Shown here: positions 22,609 to 35,023 of the stretch, in pieces
How positions within the stretch are numbered: the stretch's first letter is position 1
Layout of the letters: every line of letters begins with the position of its first letter
Assembly: GCA_028564675.1 (NCBI GenBank)
Contig: JAOVVO010000066.1
Span: forward strand, 62,001-126,000
Length of the DNA: 64,000 bases
Reading direction: 5' to 3'
Source: Onchocerca lupi
Taxonomy: Eukaryota; Nematoda; Chromadorea; Rhabditida; Onchocercidae
Program-made: the position numbers and the translations under genes
Notes under the pieces: generated by a model
Seen by the model: only the letters and a program-made list of their open reading frames with translations
Told to the model about the DNA's origin: nothing
Database searches by the model: none

Positions 22609-25089
22609 GTATGGTTATAAATATCGAGAACAGTTCATCAATTAGCTATTTATTCATTTATAATTCAATAAAATGCTGATGAAAGAGTGTCCATGAAGAT
22701 CTGCAAGATCTGTTGCAATTTTTATGCATGCGGATTGCTTACATATACCTTCTATTTTTATTACCAATCCATACTTGAATATGATTGCTTTGCAAATGTA
22801 AATTTTTCCTGCGAAAAATATGAGAAAACATGCTTTGTTAGAAAACCAATCAATCAATAATGACATACTTTATCGTTAATTTGATTTTGTCATCAATAAA
22901 CGACACATCAATTACCTAATAGAAAATATTTGCAGATGATAGTATTTTGCTTTCATGAAGCGAAAGAATCTGGAATTTTTCCTCAAAAACTTTAAATAAT
23001 AGGAGAAATAGCATTGGAAATAGTAATGAAGATTGGCTGAAGAAGCAATTAAGGGCATTTCAAAACTTTCCTCCCTTCGTCTTCCTGGACATTCGTTACT
23101 ATGGAGAATATGGCACTCCACTGCATATATTAGTGTCAACATATTGTAAAATAATGATGGATGAGGTGATATAATCGAAAATAACGGAAAAGGGGTAGGA
23201 ACAGCAAAGAAGATAGGGCTCTTAATGAAATCTACAGAAAGAAGTTATTTTACAGTTTCTGATGAGAAGATTTCAAAAATACATCTACTTTTGTTAACCA
23301 CATGAATAGGATCAGTTCATGAAAGGAAGGACAGGAGAGAGAGAGAGAGACAAAGCATGTGTGTCGTTTGGGTAAATGAAAGCGAGTGAGTGTGAAAAGT
23401 TGAAAAGTTTCGAAGTCTAATGGATGATTCAAAACAAAATGGGGCAAAAAGCTTTCGATGATAAGCTGTTTCTTCTCTCGAATGATTAAAGTCTCGTCCG
23501 TACGTTTCCCTATAGCAATGCCTAGCAATGAGCATTTTTACTATACAAGAGCAGTTATATATGATTCAAGCGAAGCGACAGGTGTGGAACTTCCATATAT
23601 TGATTATCTCTTCAATTATTGGAAATCATTTACTTCGTCTTCTGAATAATTAATGCATCCATTGCTAAAGCTGAGAATTTGAAATGACAGAACGAGAAAA
23701 GCAAACATGGAAAGTCGGTCGATGGAATTGCTGTTTTCTGACAAACCAATCATTCTTATTGCAGAACAGTTCATGAAAATCCATATTGGAGTGAAATTTA
23801 GAGGCAAGAGATGGCATGAATGTTGTGTGTATGTACATATGTTTGTGTGTGAAAAATGTCGCATTTCCGATAATTATATTGAGAGCAGCGTTTGTTGTTG
23901 TTGCCATGAATTGATCGTTCATCGATCCTTTCCATTTGGGATGAGATGAAAAGACCGAAATGGAGAAATGGTGAAAATTGTCACCGAAATTTTGCAGCAA
24001 CTACAAATCGTTGAGTTAACTAGCGTTCCTTTAAGGAGACAGAGGACATCAATGGAGACAAGGCTGTTTCCTCTGATCATTGGTAGTGAGACACAAATCA
24101 GATATGGCCCTGTAAAGTTTCAATGTATTTGGTCTCAAAAATTAGGCCAAACAATCATTTTTCCTTTCTTTCATTCTTTTTTCTTGTCTTAAAGGCTGGA
24201 ATTCATTCTCATTGCCACCAATCAAGTCAGGAAGAGTACATACATATATATTCCAAATTACATATCGATTAGTTTATTTCTCGTCATCTGTCTAGCACAT
24301 TCATCCGTTTGCTGTAGTTTACATGGCCAAGACTCTCTGTTATGGTACTCTTTGTTGTTGAGAAAAGCATTCAAGGAAGGAAAAGGTAGGAAAAGCAATA
24401 GATAGAATCTGAAATATTGCACTTTGGAACTCTTAGAAAGGTCATTTTTCGTGACAACAATGCGACATTCTGTAAAGAATGCTCAATAAATCCAAAAAAC
24501 CGAAGTGATGGTTTTAAAAATCGCAAATCAACACCATTTCGTTCAAAACCGGTAGTTGCATATAACTCAGCAGAATACTTCGAAAAGTTTCACAAACATA
24601 AAAATCTGACTAAAAGCTTAGTTACCATTCTTATTGGAATCATGAAAAGAGGATGAAAAAGAAGGATAAAAGAAACATGTTTGATTTTGTTATGATTTGT
24701 TTCACAGCAGAAGGGGATCAAATCGATCAAAAGAAACGAAAGTTAGAATAGTGGAAGCATCTTTTTGCGCTCATTGTCCATAGATTATCTGAATTATGAA
24801 TCCAGCGATTATTGATAAAAGTCGAAGCTCTTAACTTTTAACTTTTCTGCACCTTTTGAATTTTTTTTTTTAGCCATATAAGGACGAAAAGTGCTGTGGA
24901 CCTTCACAGATAGTTTCGTAAATTTGACGAAAAATCCACAGCATTTTTCACTAGAAAATGCCACAAACCCAAAAATATGAACAGAGATAGTTTCTGAATT
25001 TTTGGAATGATGCTTTTTTTATATTCTCTTTTTAGCCTTTAGCTGGCAATTAATATAACCAGTTGCTGCTATTGTGGTGTTGAATGAAC

Positions 25090-25327
25090 TTATTGCACTA
25101 CTTGCATATTTTTGCTCGTTTTACTTTGCCGATGAAGATTTGTGCATTGTTGCGGCAAGTTCTCCATCTTTAGTTTCATCGGATTTGCTGGCAGCAAAAA
25201 TGAAATCTTTTCAGTATCATTTAATGCATCAGATGATACTTCATTAGCAGAACATTTTCCTTTTGAATCGCTTGACGATTGCTTTGATTTTACAAGACCA
25301 ATAATGATTTGGAAATGGTTAGTGACC
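25090..25327 (-). CDS. possible small ORF or terminal exon, 79 aa
   Basis: A minus-strand frame of 79 codons starts three bases after an ATTTTAG acceptor-like site and ends at TAG 25090. Its Ser/Lys/Gln-rich product (for example SKQSSSDSKGKCS) is not obviously random. No upstream exon and no family were identified, so it is listed only as a candidate. Confidence 0.22.
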
Positions 25328-26191
25328 ATTATCTAAAATAATATGGAATGATGAACCTCAGAGTACATTTAATCCATCCGGCTAAGAGGTCACGGGAAAT
25401 TTTTCATTACAATCCTAGTACAGCAATTAGAGGAACAATCACTAACTTCAGCATTTAAGAAAACAACAAACTTGGATTTGAGTAAACAAAAAAGAATTGA
25501 TATGCGCATATATTATAAATATATTTAAATAAAGGCAAAACCTATTAAGAATATATTGTTGCAGAGAGCACCATCGTTTGCAGAGAAGAATAACTCCTTC
25601 TGCCACTTGGTAAATTTCAATATCTTTTTCTCTTTATTAGTTTTTTCCATTGCTATTTAGTGCAAAAAAAGTTATATTCTAATATAGAATTTACTTCCCA
25701 TCACAAAGCTTTTTTACATCGAAGGGAGAATTCGACCAGTCTAAAAAATTCATTTCTCTGTGAATTTCAAAATTTCGGAAGAAAAAATGAAAAAAAAAAT
25801 TTTTAAAATGAAATTTTGACCTTACATCAAAAACATATCTGCAAAAAAAAAAATCCTTATCAAAGCGAATAAAGACATAAAGATACTACCTATCGAAAAT
25901 ACATGATGTAAATTGTAAACTGTGAGGCTTGATTTTAAAATCAACTATTCTTCTTTCAGTGGTGAAAATTAGACGCCAAATCATTTCCTACAGATTCTCG
26001 CAATCTCAGTGAAATCTAGTCCCTCTTTATTAAAATCTAAATTAAATTTTCGAAGTTACCAATTAATCTCAAAATTACTCCTATTTCTCTTTATTTTGCT
26101 GAAGAAATTGATGTAATGTGAAATATTTATAAGACATATAAATCACAAAAACGAACTCGAGAATTCGGAATAGCATAGAGTGAAATATATT

Positions 26192-26547
26192 GCACTAAAT
26201 AGCTGGAGCCGTGCCACGCTTCGCATGACTACCTCAATTAATCCGAAAATCTTAAACACGTGCTTTATTTACATAAAAAAACACGCACCTACTCGAATAC
26301 AACATTGTGTCAAAATTTCAAATCAATCAGTGAAGAACTTGAAACGAAATGAACAACGAACATTTACATTTTTATTTATCCTTTTACCTGTCATAGGTGT
26401 AACAGGCAAGAAAAAAGTAGGTGTATTTATAAACACTCGCCTATTCGAATGCAACGTTGTGTCAAAATTTCAAACCAATCGGTAAAGAACTTAAAATGTT
26501 GTGTAGCAAGTACCAACGAACATTTACATTTTTATTTATATAGTAGA
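26192..26547. repeat. two partial copies of a dispersed repeat (MITE-like right ends)
   Basis: Two related blocks, about 26275-26390 and 26415-26547, share the phrase ACTCG/ATTCGAATnCAACnTTGTG, then TCAAAATTTCAAA, and each ends with AACGAACATTTACATTTTTA. A third copy lies at 44.2-44.4 kb. The end sequence is the inverse of the left end of that third copy, suggesting terminal inverted repeats of a non-autonomous DNA element. Confidence 0.65.
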
Positions 26548-26683
26548 ATAGATTAGTATATGTCAAGTGAAAAGATAGTTTCCTTAGCATTTCCTTTTAA
26601 ATATTCACAATCAATTATCTCTTAAAATGTACGATGGTAGAATGCAAGGCAATAACTTTTGCATCAATTATAAATATTAAAAA

Positions 26684-26780
26684 CATGTGATACAAATAAA
26701 ATGCGCAAAAAAGGCATGTAAAACTGACTTTAATAAAACAATTAAAGTCAGTTTTTTGCGCATTATATTTGTACCATATG
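26684..26780. repeat. long near-perfect inverted repeat (hairpin)
   Basis: The arms at 26684-26732 and 26743-26780 pair around a 10-base loop (26733-26742). The inner stem ACTGACTTTA/TAAAGTCAGT is perfect. An outer stem pairs AATGCGCAAAAAA with TTTTTTGCGCATT and continues through TACAAAT/ATTTGTA. The left arm carries an extra piece of about 11 bases. It lies about 300 bases beyond the mlc-4 stop codon. Confidence 0.85.
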
Positions 26781-27084
26781 TTGGAGGAGAAAATTAATAT
26801 CATTCAAATCGAGATGTCGTCGTACTACAACATTTTTAGATCTTTCGTATATCTAATGATTTTATTCTTTCCAATTCTCTTTATGCAGTCTTTTTTTTTT
26901 TGTTTTCCATTGATAGTTTTATGAATATTTAAAAATGAAAATTGATGGAACGTTATCAAAATTCAAACAGAAAAAGCAATAAAAAGTAACATATGACATT
27001 TTAAAAATAAAATAATCGTATAAAAATAGCTTGTCAGTTCACAATGAGATACACTGTTCAGAAAAAAATCTTGCACAATAGTTC

Positions 27085-28693
27085 TTAATTGGCGTCATCT
27101 TTATCTTTCGTACCGTGCTTAAGCATTCGAGTGAATTCGACATAATCAAACATACCGTTTTTTATTGGTGCATCGCGAAACAGTTCATCCACCTGTAATC
27201 TTACTTTATGAGAGAACTATAAACAATAACATAAATTTGATTCAGTGTTATCTCTCGTCGATAAACATTAAATGGATAAAGTATTTGGTCAATGAAAATA
27301 GTGCTTAGTAATATGGTTTTCTTTGCAAAAAGTAATCAGCAAACATTGCGTGTTTCTTCATTCTTACGAATTTCCTAGAATGTGATTAATCTTAAGCAAA
27401 TTCTTATTTTTCAAAGTACTTCCTGCGCCACATGCTTTATCTAAAATTGCAGCGGATACAAAATATAAGGGGAAGAAGAATTATGCATGGAAGAATATTA
27501 GAATGTGAAATACAACTTGATGCTTCAAAATACACGACTTTTCAATAAACGGCTTGTCTGCAACTTCATGAAATCTTAAACAAATAATTAAATATATCTT
27601 AAGAATTACCTGCTCATCGGTATAGCGATCACCCATTGTAGTTAGCAATTCTCGAAGACGATCTTCATTCAAAAAACCACTATTATCTACGTCAAAACAT
27701 TGAAATGCATTTTTAATTACCTAAATAAGAAATTATTCCAATGTAATTAATAGTTAGAAGATATTATACTAATATTTTCGGTCATTATTCAAATAGCAAA
27801 CAATACTCGATGTAAATTTATTGCCTAAATAAGAAATTATTTCAATGTGAATGTCTTCTACCAAAATAATGTCAGGTAATAAATGAAAATATGTTGACTC
27901 ACACATTAATATAAGATGAATGGTATAAAAACAAATCAATTAGTTTTGTGAACTAAATTAGTTCTGTTTTGTGAATTGAATTATAACCTCTTCCGGATCT
28001 GTTCCAGTCAATTTCTCGCCAAATAATGTAAGGAACATGGTAAAATTGATTGGTCCTGGAGCTTCACTGATCATTTTTTCCAAAAATTCTTCATTTACTT
28101 CTTTCCCTGCAAAAAAAAAAAATTCTAACTTATTATTTAATGTAAGCAAAGCGTACCAACAATATCATTTCATCTATCGTTAATGGTACGAACCTAATGA
28201 TGCAAACATATCCTGCAAATCTTGGACATCAATGAAACCATCACGATTCTGATCGATCATATTAAAAGCTTCTTTAAACTCCTGAAAATTTTATAAATGA
28301 AAATCTAATTATTTTACAATTGAATATATAGAAATTTAAAGAAAAACAATGTTGGACAAAACATTGATTATTACAGGCTAATTTAACTTTAATGAATTAA
28401 AAGAAGTGCAGTATGCTAAAATTATGAAAACATCAAACAGAAATAGTAAGCTATTAATTGTACCTATGAAATTGGAACAAGAAATGGCATGAGAGAAATA
28501 AAACAACAAATTAAACTATTATTTTACGCAAATGTATATAAATCAAACTTTAACAGATTATAATCTATAGCTTTTAACCAAGTAACCATAGGACTGCAGT
28601 GACCTGTATTTGAGCCTGATCAAACATGGCAAAAACATTGCTTGTTGCTCGTTGCGGACGAGGCCGTCGATTCAGTGTTTTCCTGGATGCCAT
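27085..28693 (-). CDS. mlc-4: non-muscle myosin regulatory light chain (MLC-4 type)
   Basis: Five minus-strand exons (28693-28604, 28281-28194, 28106-27988, 27720-27610, 27192-27085) join in phase to 171 aa, close to the family length of about 172. The protein binds the neck of non-muscle myosin II heavy chain and switches contraction on when phosphorylated. The kinase site RPQRATSNVF with Thr17/Ser18 is present. The first EF-hand loop, DQNRDGFIDVQD at 40-51, keeps the canonical metal-binding residues; the later EF-hands are degenerate, as is usual here. The C-terminus EFTRMLKHGTKDKDDAN is typical. It resembles what I recall of C. elegans MLC-4 much more than the muscle MLC-1/2 proteins. C. 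elegans mlc-4 acts in cytokinesis and embryo elongation; the same role is inferred here. Confidence 0.96.
27721..27852. repeat. imperfect direct repeat in an mlc-4 intron
   Basis: About 28 bases (CTAAATAAGAAATTATT, then CAATGT) at 27721-27748 recur at 27825-27852. The first copy contains the splice acceptor of the following exon (minus strand), so the duplication also copied a potential acceptor. Confidence 0.7.
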
Positions 28694-30596
28694 AAAAGAT
28701 GTACAGCGTCACAGATAACTGCAAATGAAACAGTTTTTTGAGTAACTGATATGACAAATACATAAACTGAACAAAGTCAAAATACGATCGAGCATGATAA
28801 CTTGCCAAAAAGATAACAACGTGTATGAAAAGAAGCAGACTAACAATAAAGCATTTGAAGATATGATTGATATCTATTTCGTTATAAATCACATTTTTTA
28901 TTTAATGCTTCCCTTCAATTACAATAACTAAGAGAAAGTATTAAATGAGAAATTTCGACACAAAACTCAAACTCGACAAATGACTTCAAGTTTATGATAA
29001 CTGGAAGTGATAGGGTCCGATAGAGAACACAAAATAATATGTATTCAACTGTTTACTAGCTTTTATTCACGGATCACAGCGTTAAAAACGTGCACAAACA
29101 AAAAATGGAGAGGACAGAAAAACCTTCACCTGGCCGTAATGTATCATCGAAATCGAAATAAGAGTGCCAGTGTGAAATTCCGAAATTTCACATTCAAAAG
29201 CAGAAGTTGAGTTGTCAGCCACACGGATCTAAAATAAGAAAGGCCAAGAAAAATTCCGCCACATAAAGTTTAGTACTTCTATGAATTCGGAAGACCAGGT
29301 AATGCTGATAGATGGAAGATTTGATAGATTAGCAGCGATATTTGCTACTTTATAAGTAGTCTTATAGTGATTAAATATAGATAATTTCTATATATTCATA
29401 CTTCAACTCAACGTTTGGTTCATCTCAGAGCGCCATTTTCGCATACCAAAAATGGCCCACTTGGAGCACACATTCAATGTCTATGCTTCATTCAAGCAAG
29501 CAACACGTCATACTCATTGAAAGTTTGAGAATAGGTTGAAGACGTTTCGTCCCACAATTCCTCTAATCATTCGCTTTACCGAATATAACTGCTTTATTAC
29601 GTACTCCAGCTATCCTGAGGGAAACTTCAGAGGGAACCAGCTACTAGATAGTTCGATTAGTCTTTCGCCCTATACCAAAGTCAGATCATTTCTATATTTA
29701 ATCAGATCAGTTAATAATATACAGAGCTACAGGCAAGGCTTTCCTTGATGGAGCTACGATTATGAGTCTTTTCAGACGAAAATATGCAAGTCTTTATGGG
29801 TATAAACTGAAGATAATTTTATTTAATTGATGGATGAGCAAAAGAAAAGAAGCAAATGTGAATGATAATCCAGTGATCATATACCTAAAATTGTATTTAT
29901 TGCTATATTGTTGTTGCATGGTTATATTTACACTACCAGAAGACTTTTATCAGTCAGGCAAAAAATGCCCAACAAATAAGTCCTCGGGAAAGAAAAGTTG
30001 AACAATAATAATAAATAAATGCTGCAAGTAAGTTCAAAGGAGCAGTTACTGTTTTCATATTTTATTCATAAATTACTCTTTAACAAAAAGTTCGACATCT
30101 GACAATAAATTATACAAGAAAAAGTTTAGAAGGAAGAAGTAGAAAACAAAAAATGATAAATATCAGCTGTTCACAACAATTGTTTTTCGATTTCACTTAA
30201 ATCGCTCTCAAAGTTCCGTAATCTTGAAACTATTTATCACTGCAGTTATTGATTGACAAAAGTTTTAGTTTTCATTGCTTAACTGACACTTACGAAAAAA
30301 AAAAAGTTTATATTAGCTTATGTTTTCTACGACATGTGAAGCACACGATAACTTTGAACTCAGAAAAGTTTTAAGTCTTGAGGTCTTAATTTGAGGTCAT
30401 GTCTTGAGAGTAGTTCGAGATCGTATGCTTTCAAAAAGCTAAATCGTCAAAATCGAAAATTTCGAAAGTCTTCGAGGATCGAGTCCTAGAAACTGGAGGC
30501 AAAAATCATGTCCATAAGGATCGAAGCTTTGAGATTAAACTTCTTTTAGACATTTCTGAGGCTATTTTCGGAACTTTTCATAAGTGATTATTCATT
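28694..30596. other. divergent intergenic region between mlc-4 and the FAR pair
   Basis: Contains the promoter side of mlc-4 (-) and of the first FAR-like gene (+). Short unrelated frames occur, but no conserved exon or clear promoter motif was identified. Confidence 0.5.
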
Positions 30597-32096
30597 ATGA
30601 TCGTAAAATTCTTCTTCGGAGTCATTTTCTGCGTATCCAAGATGGCACTGGAAATTCACAGCATTCCAATAGAAGCTAATCATGCCGTTGGAAACGATAA
30701 GGCGCATGAAGATAAGTTTTCCTGCTGTCATTAATCTGAGTTAAATTTTTGTTGAAATAGACGATTCTTAGAAGCAAAATCAACACTTCTGTAAGGCTTT
30801 ATTATAAAACGTTTAGGATTTAAAAAAAAAAAAATCAACTGATAATTTAGTCCTTATCTAGATTGCTGTGCACCTACGATATTTCCCATACAAGTTTGAT
30901 TAGGATTGAGGTTTTTTTTTTTTTTTTCTCCAGCCATATTATATTTTTGCAGAATCAGTACAACATGAATTGAATGTGTTCTACAATAGCTTGAGTACGG
31001 AAGAAAAAATGCAGCTGAAAAAATTCGCCAAAACAAATGCTGCAAATTTTTCGCTTACTGATCCGGAATTTATGAATGGTCTAAAGGTAAAGTTTTTATT
31101 TTTTATGATAACATTGCTTATAAAATTTTCTTAAATAGTTTCGATTTTATGGGAAAATCGGTATTTAATTATTCTCGAAGTTTCTGAAGAAGAATCAGAA
31201 ATTTACTGCAAAACATCCATTTAAGATTCTTCCTAGTGTGAAATCATCTTGATTTAAATTCTTAGATCTACAGTATCTCTTTGAAATGTCATGAAAACAT
31301 ATCTAATAGCCCTTTATCTGATTACTGTCTCTCCGAACTGAAACTGATATTCCAGAACGAAGCAGCAGGACTTTTCAGCAAACTGACTGGTCTCAGAGAT
31401 ATAATCAATGCAAAATTGGATACTATGCAGCCGGAAAGTCGACTGTTTATTGAAAAAGTAATTTCTCTAACTTCTAACATAAATTTGGAAAAAAAAAAAA
31501 AAAACTTCAGGTGCTGAAGATTTTAAAGGAATTGAGCAGTTCTAGTTTACATTTTGAAAATTTGCAGCTATTGCGGCGATTTTTGGCAGCTTTCAGTCAA
31601 GATGGATTAATAAATATTCTTGAATCGTTGAAAGGATTTGGGAAGGAGGTTATAGACATGTTTGATGGACTGTCAAAACCAATTCAAAATGACATTCTCA
31701 ACGCTTTTCCTCTCGTCGGATCATACATCACAAGTAATATTCTTCATTCTTTCCATAATTTGTTCCATATTTTATCTCATCGATAGATGTAATTGTTGTA
31801 ACTGAAAATAATTTTCAGGCGATATTGCTCGTTTAATGTTGCGGAAGTTGGCTGAATTGGATTTGCTCTCCAGAAAATCCGCTTTAACGCCAACTGATGA
31901 TCAGTTTAAGGATGATTCAGGAAAACAATTCCCTAGTCCACAAGTAATTGAGCCTGAAGATCCTGACGATTCTGATCCAGAAGCTGCGCAAAGCACTAAT
32001 TATGGAAAGAAAAAAGTAGTAACAACCACTGTATATTCGTTAATCACTGATGAAGAAGATGAAATACTGGTCAAAAAAATTGTGGGAAACAAATAA
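30597..32096 (+). CDS. secreted FAR-like (fatty acid and retinol binding) protein, copy 1
   Basis: FAR proteins are nematode-specific, helix-rich, secreted carriers of fatty acids and retinol. Secure exons are 30934 (or 30953)-31086, 31356-31457, 31511-31733 and 31819-32096, all in phase. The core reads FYNSLSTEEKMQLKKFAK, then NEAAGLFSKLTGLRDIINAK and MQPESRLFIEKV, matching the FAR pattern of a FYxxLTxED segment, a KSxxLYxK helix and LxPxAKxFV. A likely signal-peptide exon begins at ATG 30597 (MIVKFFFGVIFC), but its donor is unresolved (GTATCC at 30633 in phase 0 is one option). An unusual acidic tail of about 60 residues (PEDPDDSDPEAAQ, ending KKIVGNK) lies beyond the usual FAR end. AATAAA overlaps the stop. 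A second FAR-like gene follows on the same strand with the same core intron positions. Confidence 0.75.
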
Positions 32097-33475
32097 AACT
32101 TTTTCTGTGTGATTTCTAAAGTTTTTTCTAGCATCAATGAAAAGTGAATCATTACATCATTTAATGAACCAATATCATAATCGAAAAAAATTAGTATTTT
32201 TAAAAAATATTGTTCTCGTTTGAAACGCCACTAAATTCTGCGTAGATTACTTTTATTGCTGCTTTAATTCAGCAATTGATCAATTTTTTGAAAAATACAT
32301 TTTGATCTGCAGTTGCCAGACATCTTTTTAGAATATTTGTCGAAAAATTCGAAATTTCAGTAGTTGAGACATTTAAATTGATCATATCTATTAATTTTAC
32401 TAGCAGTTATATCAATAACTTTTGCACTAGTAAATTTAATTATGTTAGAAATTTCTTTCCGATAATTTCATCAAGTATTCTAGCATTAGACATAATTATT
32501 GGTCATGTCTATTAATTCCTTTCCGGTAATTGTGCCATTTTTCTATGTTCATTGTAAAATTACTCGAAAAACCACTCCCATTTCCAGATAATATACAAAC
32601 ACAAAGATTCAGTTTATGGATGATATATTGTCCAACTTATTCATCAGGGATGACGATAGTTTCCACATAACTCGAATTTTTCCCTTCATTATCATTTACG
32701 ATCGACCTCGTTTACTCGAACATAGTGTCGATATTTGTATTATAACGTAGTTGCGCTGATAAATTGTGTTACAACAAGGCTCTTTTGCACACAAAAAAGG
32801 CTTCAAATCCTAACCCTTCACGAGTTCTTTTTGGTTCCATGACAATTTCATTCATTGTCCCATTTGATGAAGTTAAATTAACCCCAGTAATTTTCTTTCG
32901 TGAAATAATATTATTCCTCGAAAGTATTTTGCCAATTTGACTTTTTGAGTATCTGCACAAAAACTGAATCAAACCATGAGGAGCAGTCGCAAGCTGGAAT
33001 GAGAGTGATAGTTGTCCATAGTTGTATTAGACTGGTTATAGGTAATTTCAAGTAGAATGAGCTAATTTTTAAATTATAAAGTCTCATAATTTCAACCAAA
33101 GCATATAAAAATGGATAGCCTTAATATATCACCCTTCGGAAACGAGCTGCTTTTTTTCTTCTTTTTTTCGACTCCGCAGCTAAATCTAAAAGCCACATTT
33201 GAGCGGCGGCAAGCTCAAAAGAATGTTTCAGTCAGGCATTCAAAGTAAAGTGGCAAGTTGTATTCTCGGCTAGAAAAAATCCACGATTTTGGAATTCAAT
33301 TTGCAGACAACCAAAAGAACCATCCATTCATCTGCCTGATTGCCCGTGCTGTGCTCTTACTACTTTTATTGTCCAGTGTATGACTCCTCAGAACTGCTGT
33401 GATAGTTGCATTTTCAAGTTGATTTTATCTTCTGAAATTATTGAAATTCCGCGAAATTTTTCAAAATTTGACGGA
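32097..33475. other. 1.4-kb spacer between the two FAR-like genes
   Basis: AT-rich spacer with no recognised exon. It should hold the 3' UTR of copy 1 and the promoter of copy 2. A minus-strand frame at 32769-33099 was not supported by any protein family. Confidence 0.5.
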
Positions 33476-35023
33476 ATGTTGCGAAATTGTTGCATGATAT
33501 TTCTGATGCTGCTATGCTATACGAATCTGTCGACATCCAGACCGGTTGGTAAGCTTACTTCCAGCCGAAACGATATTACTTCTCTGGCTATCGAATTGCT
33601 CGGTTAGGTTTAAGACTAGAATTTTTGTTTCTGTTTCTCAAGTGCTTAATTGGATAATTTCAATATTCCGAACTTTTTAGTTTGATTTTTCGTTTCTAAA
33701 GACTATTTAGAGCTAGTTTCCATGAAGTTCATCTCAGAACTCCATCAATCTATGAATGTGGTAGCATGGCGGAGCTATTTCTGGAATCTTCAAGTAAATC
33801 AAGAAGACTCTGAAGTTGCTGACAGCTGAATAATAAGCAGATTAAACGAAATATGTCTATAAGACCTAACTATCTTCAAATTCCAGTAATTTCATCAATG
33901 GAGAATATGGAAGATTGAATAGTCTTATTAATAGCAAAATGTATGATGAAGCACATGTTTTAAGAAATTTTGGCAAAAAAAGAATTCACACAATTTCAGA
34001 ATTTATTCCATCCAGTTTGTTGACATTTCTCGGCGATCTGAATGATACCGATCGAAATGCGCTTCTAGAACTGACCAAAAACATTTCTCGAAGCCGCTTA
34101 ACAGCTGATGCCGAAAAGGAATTCCTGGAAGGGTTGGAAGTGTTGAAAGTTAGCTTTTATAGATTTTCTGAACAATTTTAATTTCCTTATCTTTACTTTT
34201 CTATCTAATTGTTCGTCAGCTTCTTCCTTGTGCCATACAGAAGGAATAAATAAAAAAAGATCATCTTATAACATATTTTTCAAGAATTTTATAAAACTTA
34301 AGAATTTCATTTTTTGCAGAAGAAAAGTGAGAATGCTTATCAGAAAGTAATGGGTGTGCAAAACTATTTGTCACACAGAATTGAACGTTTAAAGCCAGAA
34401 AGCAAATGTTTCATCAAAGAAGTTAGTTTTTGTTTATCTGACCAAACTGAAAATTACTGATACGAACTGTGAGCATCAGCATTTTCAGTGCTTTAAAAGT
34501 GTGCATGGTGTGCAAGGTGTGCAAGGTGTGCATGGAGTTAATTACATGAATAACAGTTCTCTTATTTCAGCTTAGCGATAAGTATGTTGCACTGTTCACA
34601 AATCCACAAACAGCACCGAAAGGAACATTCATGAAGCTGAAATTATTCGTGAATGAAACGTTTAAAATGTATGATCAATTGAGTGTGGTGGTAAAAAATG
34701 ATCTAAGAGAAGCGTTTCCGGAAATAGCAGAACTGATTACAAGTATATTCTTATCATTCTATTGGAGAATAGTTCCGGAAAGATGTTCTCTTCAGTATTG
34801 TACATTTAATCGTTATTGAAATGATAGAATTTGACGGAAGCATTTTCCATAGTAAGTAATGGTTTATTGCTTAATTACTAGATGATAATTAATTTTTATC
34901 ATGAAGAATCTTGTCACTTTTTTAGATCCACGATTTCGGGATTATGTGAGACGTGTCTTCGAGAATACTGATGTGAAAAGAGCATTCAACCGAGCAGATA
35001 GAATGATTAATCCAAAGCAGTAG
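33476..35023 (+). CDS. secreted FAR-like protein, copy 2
   Basis: Second FAR-like gene in tandem. The first exon begins at ATG 33476 and encodes a strong signal peptide (MLRNCCMIFLMLLCYTNLS) before SRP; its donor is not settled (33541-33603; a small extra exon 33565-33602 is possible). Secure exons: 33887-34148, 34320-34421, 34571-34742 and 34926-35023 (TAG). The core reads FIPSSLLTFLGDLNDTDRN, then KKSENAYQKVMGVQNYLSHR and LKPESKCFIKE, the FAR signature. The intron phases after the core match copy 1 (K|K or K|N, E|L or K|V, and a split codon at IT|S or IT|N), so the two arose by duplication. Sequence identity is low, and copy 2 lacks the long acidic tail, ending in RADRMINPKQ. Ligand binding and secretion are inferred from family and signal peptide. 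Confidence 0.77.
34499..34534 (+). repeat. 9-base tandem repeat in a FAR copy 2 intron
   Basis: Four units of GTGTGCATG/GTGTGCAAG in the order ATG, AAG, AAG, ATG lie inside the intron 34422-34570. Confidence 0.9.

Larger units (their letters stand above)
21898..26180. other. 4.3-kb region without a recognised gene
   Basis: Mostly AT-rich non-coding DNA. It includes a GA repeat at about 23335-23350, a TG-rich stretch near 23823-23850, a locally GC-richer interrupted frame at 22443-22608 and a possible minus-strand ORF at 25090-25327; the last two are listed separately. Overlapping short frames at 23250-24000 on both strands look like chance. Confidence 0.5.

Noticed and set aside
23250..24000. 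Several overlapping open frames on both strands
   Set aside because: They overlap one another, have no recognised family and show no consistent splice pattern.
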